The notes: generated from the sequence alone by a model not told the origin. A DNA stretch of 15,505 bases from Candidatus Taylorbacteria bacterium RIFCSPHIGHO2_02_FULL_46_13 (GCA_001821015.1 MHRQ01000027.1:1-15505); one strand, 5' to 3'; positions 6,176-13,720 are shown, counted from the stretch's first letter. Program-made: numbers and translations.

Positions 6176-6181
6176 TATAAT
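6176..6181 (+). promoter_or_regulatory. -10 box of clpB
   Basis: Perfect TATAAT at 6176-6181 with the ATG at 6190, leaving almost no leader. The -35 region is not recognisable. No CIRCE-type inverted repeat (HrcA site) is seen, so heat-shock control is not evident. A second TATACT lies at 6150-6155. Confidence 0.5.
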
Positions 6182-6189
6182 ATATATCT

Positions 6190-8871
6190 ATGCCCCCATT
6201 TCAAAATTTCACGACTAAAGCAAAAGAAGCCATCCGGCGCGCTCATGAGCTGGCTATTGAACGTGGGCAAAATCACGTCAACCCACTACACCTTTTTGTC
6301 GCGCTGGTGCTGCAGGAGGACAGCATTGTGGTTTCTATTTTAGAAAAACTTGAATTGGACACGACGCTTTTAACTGAATCGTTGCTTGAAGCAGTTGAAG
6401 CCCCCGAAACATCACAGGTGCTTACCCCCTCGTACCAGGTCTATTTGACGCCTGAGCTCGCGCAGACGATTGAATATTCAGCCAAAGTCGCGCAAGGTCT
6501 CAAAGATGAGTTCATTTCCGTTGAACATCTCTTTCTCGCGATGTTTGACGTTGCCGGACAGGCTCGGGAGATGCTCACCCGTTTTCGGGTGGATAAAAAT
6601 GCGGTACTGCGCGTTTTGGAAGAGCTTCGCAGCTCAAAAATAACTGATGTCAATCAGCCCAAGCGGTTTCGTTCAGTGGCAAAATACACTCGCAGTCTCA
6701 CCAAGCTTGCGACAGAAAATAAACTGGACCCCGTGATCGGTCGCGATCAGGAGATTTCACGTATTATTCAAATTCTCTCACGCAGAACGAAGAACAATCC
6801 GATTTTAATCGGAGAAGCAGGAGTGGGCAAGACTGCGATTGTAGAGGGTCTCGCTCAGCGTATCTCAAGCGGCGAAGTTCCTGAATCACTAAAAGACAAA
6901 GAGCTTGTTTCACTTGACCTCGGGCTTTTGATTGCCGGAACAAAATACCGCGGCGAGTTTGAAGAGCGACTTAAGAACATTATGAAGGAAATTGAGCGCG
7001 CGGAGGGGAAGTTCGTTCTCTTTATTGATGAAATACACACCATTGTAGGAGCGGGTGCCGCCGAGGGCTCAATGGACGCATCCAATATGCTCAAACCCGC
7101 GCTGGCGCGCGGGGAATTGCGGGCTATTGGTGCGACCACACTTAAAGAATATCAAAAACATATAGAAAAGGACCCCGCCCTCACGAGGCGTTTCCAGCCG
7201 GTCTTTGTTTCAGAACCTTCAATTGAAGACGCGGTTACTATCCTTAGGGGCCTGAAAGAAAAGTATGAGCTTTATCACGGTGTGCATATTGCCGATGATG
7301 GAATCGTTGCAGCGGTTAATTTAAGTTCTCGCTATATCACCGACCGGTTTCTTCCCGACAAAGCGGTTGATTTGATTGATGAAGCCTCTTCATCGCTGAA
7401 GATTTCTTTGCAGAGTAAGCCACCGATATTGGAGAACACGCACCAGAAAATCACGCGCCTTGAAATAGAACACGAAGCGCTCAAGAAAGAAGTCGCGACT
7501 TCAAAGAAGGCGAAAGATCGCGTGAAGAAGATTGAAAAGGAAGTCGCAGATCTTAAAGAGGAAATTTCTGAGATTGAGCTCAAATGGAAAAACGAGAAAG
7601 AGACACTGACCGAGATGAAAGACATAAAGAAGAATTTGGAAACCCTCCGTCTTGAGTCAGACGGCGCGGTAGCACGCGCCGACCTCGCGCGCGCGGCAGA
7701 AATCCGCTATGGGCGCATTCCTGCGCTTGAAAAAGAATTGGAAGCAAAGATGAAACGTCTGAAGCGTTTGCAGGGATCGCGACGAATGCTTAAGGAAGAT
7801 ATCACCGAGAATGATATTGCTGATGTGGTCTCACGATGGACGGGTATCCCCGTTACGCGCATGCTTGAAGGGGAAGCCACGAAACTCGTGCGCATGGAAG
7901 ATGAGCTTAAGAAGAGAATTGTTGGTCAGGAGAATGCCGTATCAAAGATTGCAGACGCCGTGAAGCGTTCACGCGCAGGAATTTCTGATCCCAATCGCCC
8001 CATCGGCTCGTTTATGTTTTTGGGTCCTACCGGTGTAGGAAAAACAGAGCTCACGAAAGCCCTTGCGGAATTCATGTTCAATGATGAAAAAGCACTCATT
8101 CGCGTGGATATGTCTGAATTTATGGAGAAGCATGCTATTTCAAAACTTATCGGGGCTCCTCCTGGGTATGTTGGCTATGACGAAGGTGGAACCTTTACCG
8201 AGACCGTCCGTCACCGCCCGTATTCGGTGATTCTCTTTGATGAAATTGAGAAAGCTCACCCCGAAGTGTTCAACGTGCTTCTTCAAATCTTAGATAATGG
8301 GCGACTTACCGATGCAAAGGGACGCGTGGTCAACTTCAAAAATACGGTTATCATTCTTACCTCCAATATCGGTGCGCAATACATTGATAAAATGGAAAGT
8401 CTGGGCTTTGTGGCAAATCCGGGTGCGCGTGCGGTATACGAAGATGTGAAAGGGAAGGTGATGGATGCGCTTAAAGATAATTTCCGACCGGAATTTCTTA
8501 ACCGTTTGGATGAAATTATCGTCTTTGACATTTTAAGTCCCGAAGCAATTCGCCAAATTGTAGACCTTCAAATTGCTCTGGTGCGCGAACGTCTTGTGGC
8601 TAAAGAAATTACCTTAGACCTTACCGATGAAGTACGAACCTTTTTGGCAAAGGAAGGGTACAACCCACAGTATGGCGCGCGACCACTGAAACGTTTGATT
8701 CAAACGAAACTTCTCAACCCTATTGCCTCCATGATGATTTCCAAAGGAATTTTGCGCGGTGGTTCTATTTCAGTAACGCTCAAAAATGGGGAGCTTGTTT
8801 TTGACGTCAAGAAAGGCCGCAAAGGCGCGATTATTGAAGAGGTGAAGGTGGAGGAGAGGGTGGGGGTGTAG
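6190..8871 (+). CDS. clpB: ClpB-type AAA+ disaggregase with an LGF loop
   Basis: A hexameric AAA+ unfoldase that threads aggregated proteins, usually with DnaK. Domains in order: Clp N domain (1-150), AAA1 with Walker A GEAGVGKT (208-215) and Walker B FVLFIDE (275-281), a long coiled-coil M domain (about 405-525, including AEIRYGRIPALEKELE, as in ClpB), and AAA2 with Walker A GPTGVGKT (612-619) and Walker B ILFDE (681-685). The C-terminal D2-small domain contains the GYNPQYGARPLKR sensor-2 region. At 893 aa it is slightly longer than E. coli ClpB. Odd feature: LGF at 738-740, after SNIGAQYIDKMES, stands where ClpC and ClpA carry the ClpP-docking tripeptide (VGF/IGF), which classical ClpB lacks. 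It is therefore a ClpB by M domain with a possible protease-docking loop. Confidence 0.93.
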   Translation: MPPFQNFTTKAKEAIRRAHELAIERGQNHVNPLHLFVALVLQEDSIVVSILEKLELDTTLLTESLLEAVEAPETSQVLTPSYQVYLTPELAQTIEYSAKVAQGLKDEFISVEHLFLAMFDVAGQAREMLTRFRVDKNAVLRVLEELRSSKITDVNQPKRFRSVAKYTRSLTKLATENKLDPVIGRDQEISRIIQILSRRTKNNPILIGEAGVGKTAIVEGLAQRISSGEVPESLKDKELVSLDLGLLIAGTKYRGEFEERLKNIMKEIERAEGKFVLFIDEIHTIVGAGAAEGSMDASNMLKPALARGELRAIGATTLKEYQKHIEKDPALTRRFQPVFVSEPSIEDAVTILRGLKEKYELYHGVHIADDGIVAAVNLSSRYITDRFLPDKAVDLIDEASSSLKISLQSKPPILENTHQKITRLEIEHEALKKEVATSKKAKDRVKKIEKEVADLKEEISEIELKWKNEKETLTEMKDIKKNLETLRLESDGAVARADLARAAEIRYGRIPALEKELEAKMKRLKRLQGSRRMLKEDITENDIADVVSRWTGIPVTRMLEGEATKLVRMEDELKKRIVGQENAVSKIADAVKRSRAGISDPNRPIGSFMFLGPTGVGKTELTKALAEFMFNDEKALIRVDMSEFMEKHAISKLIGAPPGYVGYDEGGTFTETVRHRPYSVILFDEIEKAHPEVFNVLLQILDNGRLTDAKGRVVNFKNTVIILTSNIGAQYIDKMESLGFVANPGARAVYEDVKGKVMDALKDNFRPEFLNRLDEIIVFDILSPEAIRQIVDLQIALVRERLVAKEITLDLTDEVRTFLAKEGYNPQYGARPLKRLIQTKLLNPIASMMISKGILRGGSISVTLKNGELVFDVKKGRKGAIIEEVKVEERVGV

Positions 8872-8893
8872 AATGTCGCTTGCCCTCTCTTTT
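8854..8893 (+). terminator. probable terminator overlapping the clpB 3' end
   Basis: GAGAGGG (8854-8860) pairs with CCCTCTC (8883-8889), followed by TTTT. The loop of 22 bases contains the clpB stop, which makes the call moderate. Confidence 0.4.
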
Positions 8894-8907
8894 GTAAAGA
8901 TATACAA
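8892..8907 (+). promoter_or_regulatory. candidate operator TTGTA-N6-TACAA upstream of the endonuclease gene
   Basis: A 16-base dyad, TTGTA (8892-8896) and TACAA (8903-8907), overlaps the position expected for the -35 box of the endonuclease promoter (-10 TATAAT at 8928). It is a candidate site for the LexA domain encoded opposite. No matching copy is seen at the methylase promoter, where only a wider TTGTT/AACAA pair (11158-11162/11185-11189) flanks the -10. Confidence 0.25.
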
Positions 8908-8927
8908 GAAGTTGTCCTCATATTTTT

Positions 8928-8933
8928 TATAAT
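8928..8933 (+). promoter_or_regulatory. -10 box of the TaqI-like endonuclease gene
   Basis: TATAAT at 8928-8933 is only two bases from the ATG at 8936. If this box is used, transcription would start inside the first codons and translation would need a later start, so either the box is fortuitous or the true start is downstream. No convincing -35 is seen. Confidence 0.35.
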
Positions 8934-8935
8934 TT

Positions 8936-9631
8936 ATGCTGGTACAAAAATTCGACAGCTTTTTACAATCAGTTGACCTTAAATCCTATCGCGACAAGTA
9001 TAGGCCCATTAAGATTGTAGAAATGGATTTGCCTAAAGAAGTTCAGGCAATCAACATGCTCTACAAAGTGTATTGGGATCAAAAGAAATTTTTATCTTTT
9101 GAAGATTTTTATAAAGAGTATTTGAGTTTGCAAAAAACGGAAATTGAATCTTTTAGACAAAAAATAACAATGTGCAAGGATTGTTTTTATCGCGGACTTC
9201 CCGCAAGAATTTATCGTACTTGGGCAAGTATTATTACTCAAATACATGCCGGCTATGTGGCAGAGTCAGTTTTCGGTGAAGGCACAGTTGCAATGTCTGG
9301 CGAACTTGATTACCAAGGAGTCGATTTTCAGGTTAGATATAAAGGAATAATTTTGAATTACCAAGTTAAAAAGAAGTCATTCAGCGGTGAGGTAAGGCGT
9401 GGTAAGGGTGGTGTTAAAAATAAAATAGAAGGGCAGTTTATTGATATTAATTACGAAGTCCCAAGCAGTCATTATTTCGAAAACCCAAAGAAAAACGATG
9501 GCAAGTATAAACTCCCGTATAAGAGATTTCAAGAAAACAAAGAATTAAAAAGATTCCCAAATGGTTTTGTCGTTTTCGCGCTCTATGCTTTCGAGCAAAA
9601 GAAAAAAGAAATAGACAGCTCTCTAAAATAA
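8936..9631 (+). CDS. TaqI-family type II restriction endonuclease (expected target TCGA)
   Basis: A 231-aa protein resembling R.TaqI/TthHB8I along its length. The N-terminal segment FLQSVDLKSYRDKYRPIKIV (9-28) is followed by DLPKEV, the centre has RIYRTWASIITQIHAGYVAE (91-110), and the core GELDYQGVDFQV...YQVKKKS (122-148) offers PD-(D/E)XK-type acidic and lysine residues (Asp125/Asp130, Lys145/Lys146). A C-terminal NGFVVF (209-214) also matches the family. The similarity is from memory, not a search. Known members cut T^CGA. The gene is convergent with the LexA-methylase gene, and their 3' ends overlap by nine bases. It is AT-rich compared with clpB and contains four TCGA sites itself, as expected of a recent import. 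It must be protected by a methylase or kept silent. Confidence 0.82.
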   Translation: MLVQKFDSFLQSVDLKSYRDKYRPIKIVEMDLPKEVQAINMLYKVYWDQKKFLSFEDFYKEYLSLQKTEIESFRQKITMCKDCFYRGLPARIYRTWASIITQIHAGYVAESVFGEGTVAMSGELDYQGVDFQVRYKGIILNYQVKKKSFSGEVRRGKGGVKNKIEGQFIDINYEVPSSHYFENPKKNDGKYKLPYKRFQENKELKRFPNGFVVFALYAFEQKKKEIDSSLK

Positions 9632-11146
9632 TTTCGCAACCGATTTTTTATCGCCCACCATTTTTTCTGCCAATCTTACATAATCAGGATTTATCTCAAA
9701 GCCAATATACGATTGGCCCAATTCTTTTGCCGCCGCACACTCCGAACCAGTACCGACAAAAGGTACTAGTACAACGCCATCTTTTTTCGGCATAGCAGAT
9801 TTTATCAATTTTTTAGATAGTTCAAATGGTTTTTGTGTCGGGTGCTTCATTATTTCATGCCCATCATGGTGTTTCAGTTGTCGTGGCTCGCAAACAGAAT
9901 CACAGGTTTTACACAAAAACCATCTCTCAATCATTCCGGCTCCACCAGCAAGAGCAGGAATTTTGATAACATCTCTCGGTAAAGCTCCACCATCGTGCGC
10001 TTTATAAACGGTTTCTAAACCACTACTACTAAATCTCCCCAGCGTTCCTTTTCGTACCTTTCCAGCGGCTCCGTTCAGAAAGCCATCTGTGTACGGCTCT
10101 CTTACTTCATCTCTATTGAAAACAGGCTTATCCTTCCACGCGCAAATTATAGCCTCATGACTTCTTTGCCAAAAATTTAGCGAAGCAACATTTTTGTTCG
10201 TATAGTGCCAAATCAACCATCGTTTTTGTATCGGAATTTCTATTGAAAGATAGGCCAAAATTTCACTAAAACCGTAAATAAACATTGTTCCATTCGGTTT
10301 TAGAATTCTTATGCTTTCGTTTATCCAACTTTTACACCATTCTACATATTCCCCAAGTTCTCGTTTGTCTATGTTATTTCCAAAATCCTTACCGATATTA
10401 TAGGGCGGATCAATTATGACGACATCGCAACTTTCGTCGGGAAGTTTCCGTAGTTCTTGAACGGCATCTCCTAGAATTATTTGATTGAGTGGTAGTTTTC
10501 TTTCTCTTTTAATTTCTTTTGTTATTGTGATTTCTTCCGCCTGCCGCTCTTCCTCGTTTCTAATAACATCAATGACAACTCCCTGAATCTTAATATCCCG
10601 ATCCTTTTTTATAATAATCGGCTCAAAAGTTTTATTTGCGGGTTGCAATCTAATATGTCCTCGCTCTTGATAAAATTTCTTTAGTGTTGCTTCATGGTTA
10701 TCTATCAAAGCAACAACACGCTCTCCATTCTCCGCGGTATCTTGTTGTTTTACTAAGACGACATCTCCATCTTTGATATTCTCATCAATCATACTATTTC
10801 CAATTACGCGCAGAGCATAAAGATTGCCAGTGGCAGGTAATATATTTTTTGGAACGGCAATAAATTCATTTTGGCGAACCGCCTCTACTGGCTCACCGGC
10901 GGCGATAGTTCCCAAAAGTGGAATTTTTATCATTGGATCCTTAGACGCCACACTAATAGCACGAGCCTTATTTTCTGTTTTTCCTAAATAACCACCCTCT
11001 TTGAGTTTTGAGATATGAAAATGAATAGTTGAAACAGAAGCAAGCTTGAGCCGCTTTCTGATTTCCTCAAATGAAGGAGAGTATCCCTTCTTTTGTGAAT
11101 AGCTTTCTACGAAGTTTAGGACTTCTTTTTGGCGTTTTGTGATCAT
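9623..11146 (-). CDS. LexA repressor fused to a DNA N4/N6 methyltransferase
   Basis: One uninterrupted 507-aa frame. Residues 1-65 are a LexA winged helix (MITKRQKEVLNFV, GYSPSFEEIRKRL). Residues 72-197 are an S24 peptidase with cleavage site IAAGEP (Ala83-Gly84), catalytic Ser118 in IGNSMID and Lys156 in EATLKKF, ending in VIDVIRN like normal LexA. A charged linker (198-219) leads to a methyltransferase with motif IV DPPYN (246-250), a CxxC-x3-C cluster (412-419), HPTQKP (435-440) and motif I FVGTGS (463-468), the beta-class order. All catalytic residues of both halves are present. The ATG at 11146 is chosen because LexA proteins start there; a GTG at 11218 lies upstream of the promoter. No methionine lies between residues 119 and 287, so a separate methylase has no ATG start. 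Likely roles are self-cleaving repressor and protective methylase of the TCGA system. Confidence 0.88.
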   Translation of the reverse strand: MITKRQKEVLNFVESYSQKKGYSPSFEEIRKRLKLASVSTIHFHISKLKEGGYLGKTENKARAISVASKDPMIKIPLLGTIAAGEPVEAVRQNEFIAVPKNILPATGNLYALRVIGNSMIDENIKDGDVVLVKQQDTAENGERVVALIDNHEATLKKFYQERGHIRLQPANKTFEPIIIKKDRDIKIQGVVIDVIRNEEERQAEEITITKEIKRERKLPLNQIILGDAVQELRKLPDESCDVVIIDPPYNIGKDFGNNIDKRELGEYVEWCKSWINESIRILKPNGTMFIYGFSEILAYLSIEIPIQKRWLIWHYTNKNVASLNFWQRSHEAIICAWKDKPVFNRDEVREPYTDGFLNGAAGKVRKGTLGRFSSSGLETVYKAHDGGALPRDVIKIPALAGGAGMIERWFLCKTCDSVCEPRQLKHHDGHEIMKHPTQKPFELSKKLIKSAMPKKDGVVLVPFVGTGSECAAAKELGQSYIGFEINPDYVRLAEKMVGDKKSVAKLF

Positions 11147-11174
11147 ATAAATATGGCTTGTTTCATGCACATCA

Positions 11175-11203
11175 ATTATACTAGAACAAAAGTAGAAAAC
11201 CAA
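11175..11203 (-). promoter_or_regulatory. promoter of the LexA-methyltransferase gene
   Basis: On the minus strand: TTGGTT (11203-11198), 17-base spacer, TATAAT (11180-11175). Transcription would start near 11168, giving a leader of roughly 22 bases to the ATG at 11146. No Shine-Dalgarno is seen. The -10 is flanked by TTGTT/AACAA half-sites, a possible autoregulatory site. Confidence 0.5.
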
Positions 11204-11297
11204 AGAATAGTTATCCACATCCTCGCCAAAAAATTTGCCCAGCCCAAGCGAGTGTGTGACGGAAGGATTCAGTCGCAGGTTTTTGCCTGCTTGTTTT

Positions 11298-11380
11298 TGC
11301 GCCGGGCTGGACTCGAACCAGCGATGCCCAATGGGCCGGAGATTTACAGTCTCCTGGAATAGCCGCTATCCGACCGGCGC
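11298..11380 (-). tRNA. tRNA-Tyr (anticodon GTA)
   Basis: Minus-strand class II tRNA: acceptor GCGCCGG/CCGGCGC, anticodon stem GGAGA/TCTCC with loop CTGTAAA (anticodon GTA), a long variable arm (GCCCATTGGGC), T arm GCTGG-TTCGAGT-CCAGC and discriminator A. A long variable arm on tRNA-Tyr is the bacterial form. CCA is not encoded. Confidence 0.95.
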
Positions 11381-11424
11381 ATGTCTCTGGCATAATAACA
11401 CAGCCACACCGCTCTCTCAATGAT

Positions 11425-12060
11425 TTAAAATAAGCTGTCCTGCGGACGATTGGCGCGCTGTATCGGCTCGGCGGCGTCAGCAGCTTCTTTTTTCGCGTTT
11501 GCTTTTAGATTCGTGGCTTCTATAACGACATCAGGAAGTTTTTTGAAGCTTTCTTTCAATTCTTTCAGCATGTTCGGGTTGCGCAATCCTGCAGCGGGAT
11601 GAAAGAGTGGAAAAATGACCCTGCCGTTTACTTCAAATGTTTTTCCTTGGTCGCGCGTAATTTTTGCAAAGGGAAGAAAATAATTCATAGAAAAGCGTCC
11701 GAGCGTCGCGATAATTTTTGGATTTATGATTTCAATCTGTCGTGAAAGGTAAGGTTTGTATGCTTCAATTTCTTCAGGCAGGGGATCGCGATTCTCGGGC
11801 GGGCGGCGCTTCACGATATTAGTGATGTAAACATCCTCACGCTTCCATCCGACACTTTTAATCAACTCATCCAAGAGTTTCCCCGCCCGCCCGACAAATG
11901 GACGTTTCAGCTGATTTTCAGTTTGTCCGGGGGCTTCACCGATAAACAATACTTGGCAATTGATATTTCCTTCGCCGAATACCAGATTTGATTCTAGAAG
12001 GGGTAACTTTGCCTCCATGAGCTCTCGCGAAAGGGCTTGAAGTGCTTTTTCCTTTTCCAT
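11425..12060 (-). CDS. family-4 uracil-DNA glycosylase without Fe-S cysteines
   Basis: Removes uracil from DNA to start base excision repair. The 211-aa protein has the family-4 (UDGa) motifs GEAPG (41-45), RPFVGRAGKLLDE (53-65), DVYITNIVKRRPPENRDP (76-93) and FHPAAGLRNP (153-162). Classical family-4 enzymes hold a 4Fe-4S cluster with four cysteines. Here the N-terminal pair is absent (SRELMEAKLPLLESN), the usual VKCRPP reads VKRRPP (Arg85) and the usual EAC reads EAY (Tyr101). The only cysteine is Cys34, outside the cluster. The C-terminal 30 residues are a low-complexity Ala/Lys tail. The ATG at 12060 lies six bases after TAGAAT (minus strand, 12072-12067), another near-leaderless start. 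It is divergent from alr. Confidence 0.88.
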   Translation of the reverse strand: MEKEKALQALSRELMEAKLPLLESNLVFGEGNINCQVLFIGEAPGQTENQLKRPFVGRAGKLLDELIKSVGWKREDVYITNIVKRRPPENRDPLPEEIEAYKPYLSRQIEIINPKIIATLGRFSMNYFLPFAKITRDQGKTFEVNGRVIFPLFHPAAGLRNPNMLKELKESFKKLPDVVIEATNLKANAKKEAADAAEPIQRANRPQDSLF

Positions 12061-12066
12061 ATTTCT

Positions 12067-12108
12067 ATTCTATCACGGGTTTTTCTTTCTGCTCGTTTTG
12101 TATATACT
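12067..12108. promoter_or_regulatory. divergent promoter region between udg and alr
   Basis: In a 61-base gap, TAGAAT (minus, 12072-12067) serves the glycosylase and TATACT (plus, 12103-12108) serves alanine racemase. Both start codons follow their -10 boxes by about 6-13 bases. The -35 boxes are not clear on either strand. Confidence 0.4.
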
Positions 12109-12121
12109 GTCTAACATTCCT

Positions 12122-13291
12122 ATGAAAACAATCAAAACAGACAGACTTTTAGCGGGCAAGACGAATGGGCTTCGCACATGGATTGAGGTAGACCGCAAGG
12201 CTATAGCAGACAATGTAAAGATCTTCCGCGCGCTTTTGGGTAAAAAAACCAAGCTTATGGCAGTGGTTAAATCCAATGCCTATGGGCATAGTTTAATGGA
12301 TTTTTCGCGCGAGGTAGAGAAACTCGGCGTAGACTTTTTGGGAGTGGATTCAGTCGTTGAGGCTTTTGCTCTGCGAGCTGACGGCATCAAAACGCAGATA
12401 CTGGTGCTCGGGTACACACTTCCCGAGAATGTAGCACGTGCAGCAGAGGTTGATGTAAACATTACCATCTCCAACATGCCCGCACTAGAGAGTCTTGCGT
12501 CAGAAAGTGTAAGTAAGCCTCTGAAAATCCATTTGAAAATTGATACAGGCATGCATCGGCAAGGCTTTGAACTTTCCGAGCTTCCTTTGGTTGTCCAAAA
12601 ACTCCAAGCATTAAGCTCTAAGCGTCAAGCTCATCTGGAAGGCGTCTATACGCACTTTGCAGCTGCGAAAAATCCTTCTTTTCCGTCATACACGAACCGG
12701 CAACTACAAGAATTTTCAAAGTGGACAGAGGCACTTGCCAAGGAAGGATTCCATCCGGTTAAACATGCCGCCGCGACCGCCGGTGCGATTCTATTTCCCG
12801 ATTCACATCTAGATATGGTGCGTATCGGTATAGGACTGTATGGCCTATGGCCATCACGAGAAGTTCGTTCCTATGCAGAATATCGCTTAGCACCTAAACC
12901 TGTACTTTCATGGAAAGCTATGATATCAGAAGTTAAAAAAGTAAAAAAAGGGGAGCGTGTTGGGTATGATTTAACAGAAATGTTGGAGCGTGATTCAAAG
13001 CTTGCGGTAGCGCCCATTGGCTATTGGCATGGATTCCCACGAGCACTCTCATCAGTAGGGCACGTGATTGTGCGGGGGACGCGAGTTCACGTTATCGGCC
13101 GCGTATCTATGGATATGATTGTTATTGATGTGACTGATGTGCCAAAAGCAGAGGTAGGGGACGAAGTCACGTTGCTTGGCCGTGATGGTAGTGAGGAGAT
13201 TACTGCAGACGAATTAGGACTTCTCTGCGACACAGTTAATTATGAGATTGTCACTCGACTAAATCCTCTGATTAAGCGCATCTACCGTTAA
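12122..13291 (+). CDS. alr: alanine racemase
   Basis: PLP enzyme interconverting L- and D-alanine for peptidoglycan. From the ATG at 12122 it has 389 aa, with an N-terminal TIM barrel and a C-terminal beta domain. The PLP lysine is in VVKSNAYGHS (Lys50), followed by HLKIDTGMHRQG near 140-151, the phosphate-binding and RIGIGLYGLWP region near 236-246, the catalytic tyrosine in RVGYDL, and RVSMDM later in the C-terminal domain. Both acid-base catalysts are kept. The frame opens upstream at a TTG (12098), but that overlaps the -10 box. There is no Shine-Dalgarno before the ATG. Its presence implies a peptidoglycan wall or D-Ala use. Confidence 0.93.
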   Translation: MKTIKTDRLLAGKTNGLRTWIEVDRKAIADNVKIFRALLGKKTKLMAVVKSNAYGHSLMDFSREVEKLGVDFLGVDSVVEAFALRADGIKTQILVLGYTLPENVARAAEVDVNITISNMPALESLASESVSKPLKIHLKIDTGMHRQGFELSELPLVVQKLQALSSKRQAHLEGVYTHFAAAKNPSFPSYTNRQLQEFSKWTEALAKEGFHPVKHAAATAGAILFPDSHLDMVRIGIGLYGLWPSREVRSYAEYRLAPKPVLSWKAMISEVKKVKKGERVGYDLTEMLERDSKLAVAPIGYWHGFPRALSSVGHVIVRGTRVHVIGRVSMDMIVIDVTDVPKAEVGDEVTLLGRDGSEEITADELGLLCDTVNYEIVTRLNPLIKRIYR

Positions 13292-13502
13292 TTTGCGTTA
13301 TTCCATGATCTGCGTTATATTTCGGTCTGTCTTTTACGTTTACCCCGTCCTAATTTTACAAGTTATGCGGCGGTGGTTCGCTTCGCGGAATATAGGATGC
13401 GCTATACGGGCCCGCAAACCGCGTTTGCAAACCCGATATTTGATGGTAGGTGTATGTTACATTTCGTTCAAAACGGTAAAATTAGAGCGGGGTGATGATT
13501 TT
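13292..13502. other. structured gap between alr and rpmG
   Basis: No convincing gene is seen. Visible structure: GCAAAC-CGC-GTTTGC (13414-13428) nested within CGGG/CCCG (13407-13410/13432-13435), and a GC-rich stretch containing CGCTTCGCGGAATAT (13379-13393) that nearly matches CGCTTCGCGAAATAT at 1620-1634 inside the rbfA element. It may be a decayed repeat or an untranslated leader. Confidence 0.35.
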
Positions 13503-13508
13503 TATAAT
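13503..13508 (+). promoter_or_regulatory. -10 box of rpmG
   Basis: TATAAT at 13503-13508, 24 bases before the ATG at 13533. The -35 is weak. The leader contains CGCTTCGC (13509-13516) and no clear Shine-Dalgarno. Confidence 0.4.
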
Positions 13509-13532
13509 CGCTTCGCTCATTAAAAATCAATC

Positions 13533-13691
13533 ATGTCACAAGAACGACTTATAAAACTCAACTGCTCCAAGTGCAAGCGCACGAATTACTGGAGCAGTAA
13601 AAATAAGAAGAAAGTGGAGCGTAAAATTGAGCTTGCGAAGTTTTGCAATTGGTGCAAAAAACGTACTCCACATAAGGAGGCTAAGAAGTAA
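13533..13691 (+). CDS. rpmG: 50S ribosomal protein L33
   Basis: A 52-aa basic protein of the large subunit. It starts MSQERLIKLNCSKCKRTNYW and carries two CxxC knuckles, Cys11/Cys14 and Cys38/Cys41 (FCNWCKKRTPHKE), so this is the zinc-binding form of L33. Length and the TNYWSSKNKKK segment are typical of the family. The stop codon overlaps the first base of its terminator. It lies between alr and the secreted-protein unit, apparently as a single-gene transcript. Confidence 0.93.
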   Translation: MSQERLIKLNCSKCKRTNYWSSKNKKKVERKIELAKFCNWCKKRTPHKEAKK

Positions 13692-13720
13692 CACAAGCCC
13701 TGTACAGGGGCTTGTGTTTA
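13691..13720 (+). terminator. intrinsic terminator after rpmG
   Basis: ACACAAGCCC (13691-13700) pairs perfectly with GGGCTTGTGT (13708-13717), with a seven-base loop, followed by TTA. The stem is strong and the U-tract short. Confidence 0.7.

Noticed and set aside
11275..11298. GCAGGT/GCCTGC hairpin followed by TTGTTTTT on the plus strand
   Set aside because: It would terminate only plus-strand transcripts, but both neighbours are minus-strand; the stem is 5-6 bp with a wobble pair.
11211..11423. Open frames on both strands across tRNA-Tyr
   Set aside because: They read through a well-folded tRNA; the protein-like text GLDSNQRCP is the tRNA T-arm in translation, a familiar artefact.
13293..13523. 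76-codon open frame between alr and rpmG
   Set aside because: It starts with TTG, has no ribosome site, crosses a palindromic GC-rich stretch, overlaps the rpmG promoter and reads like random sequence.
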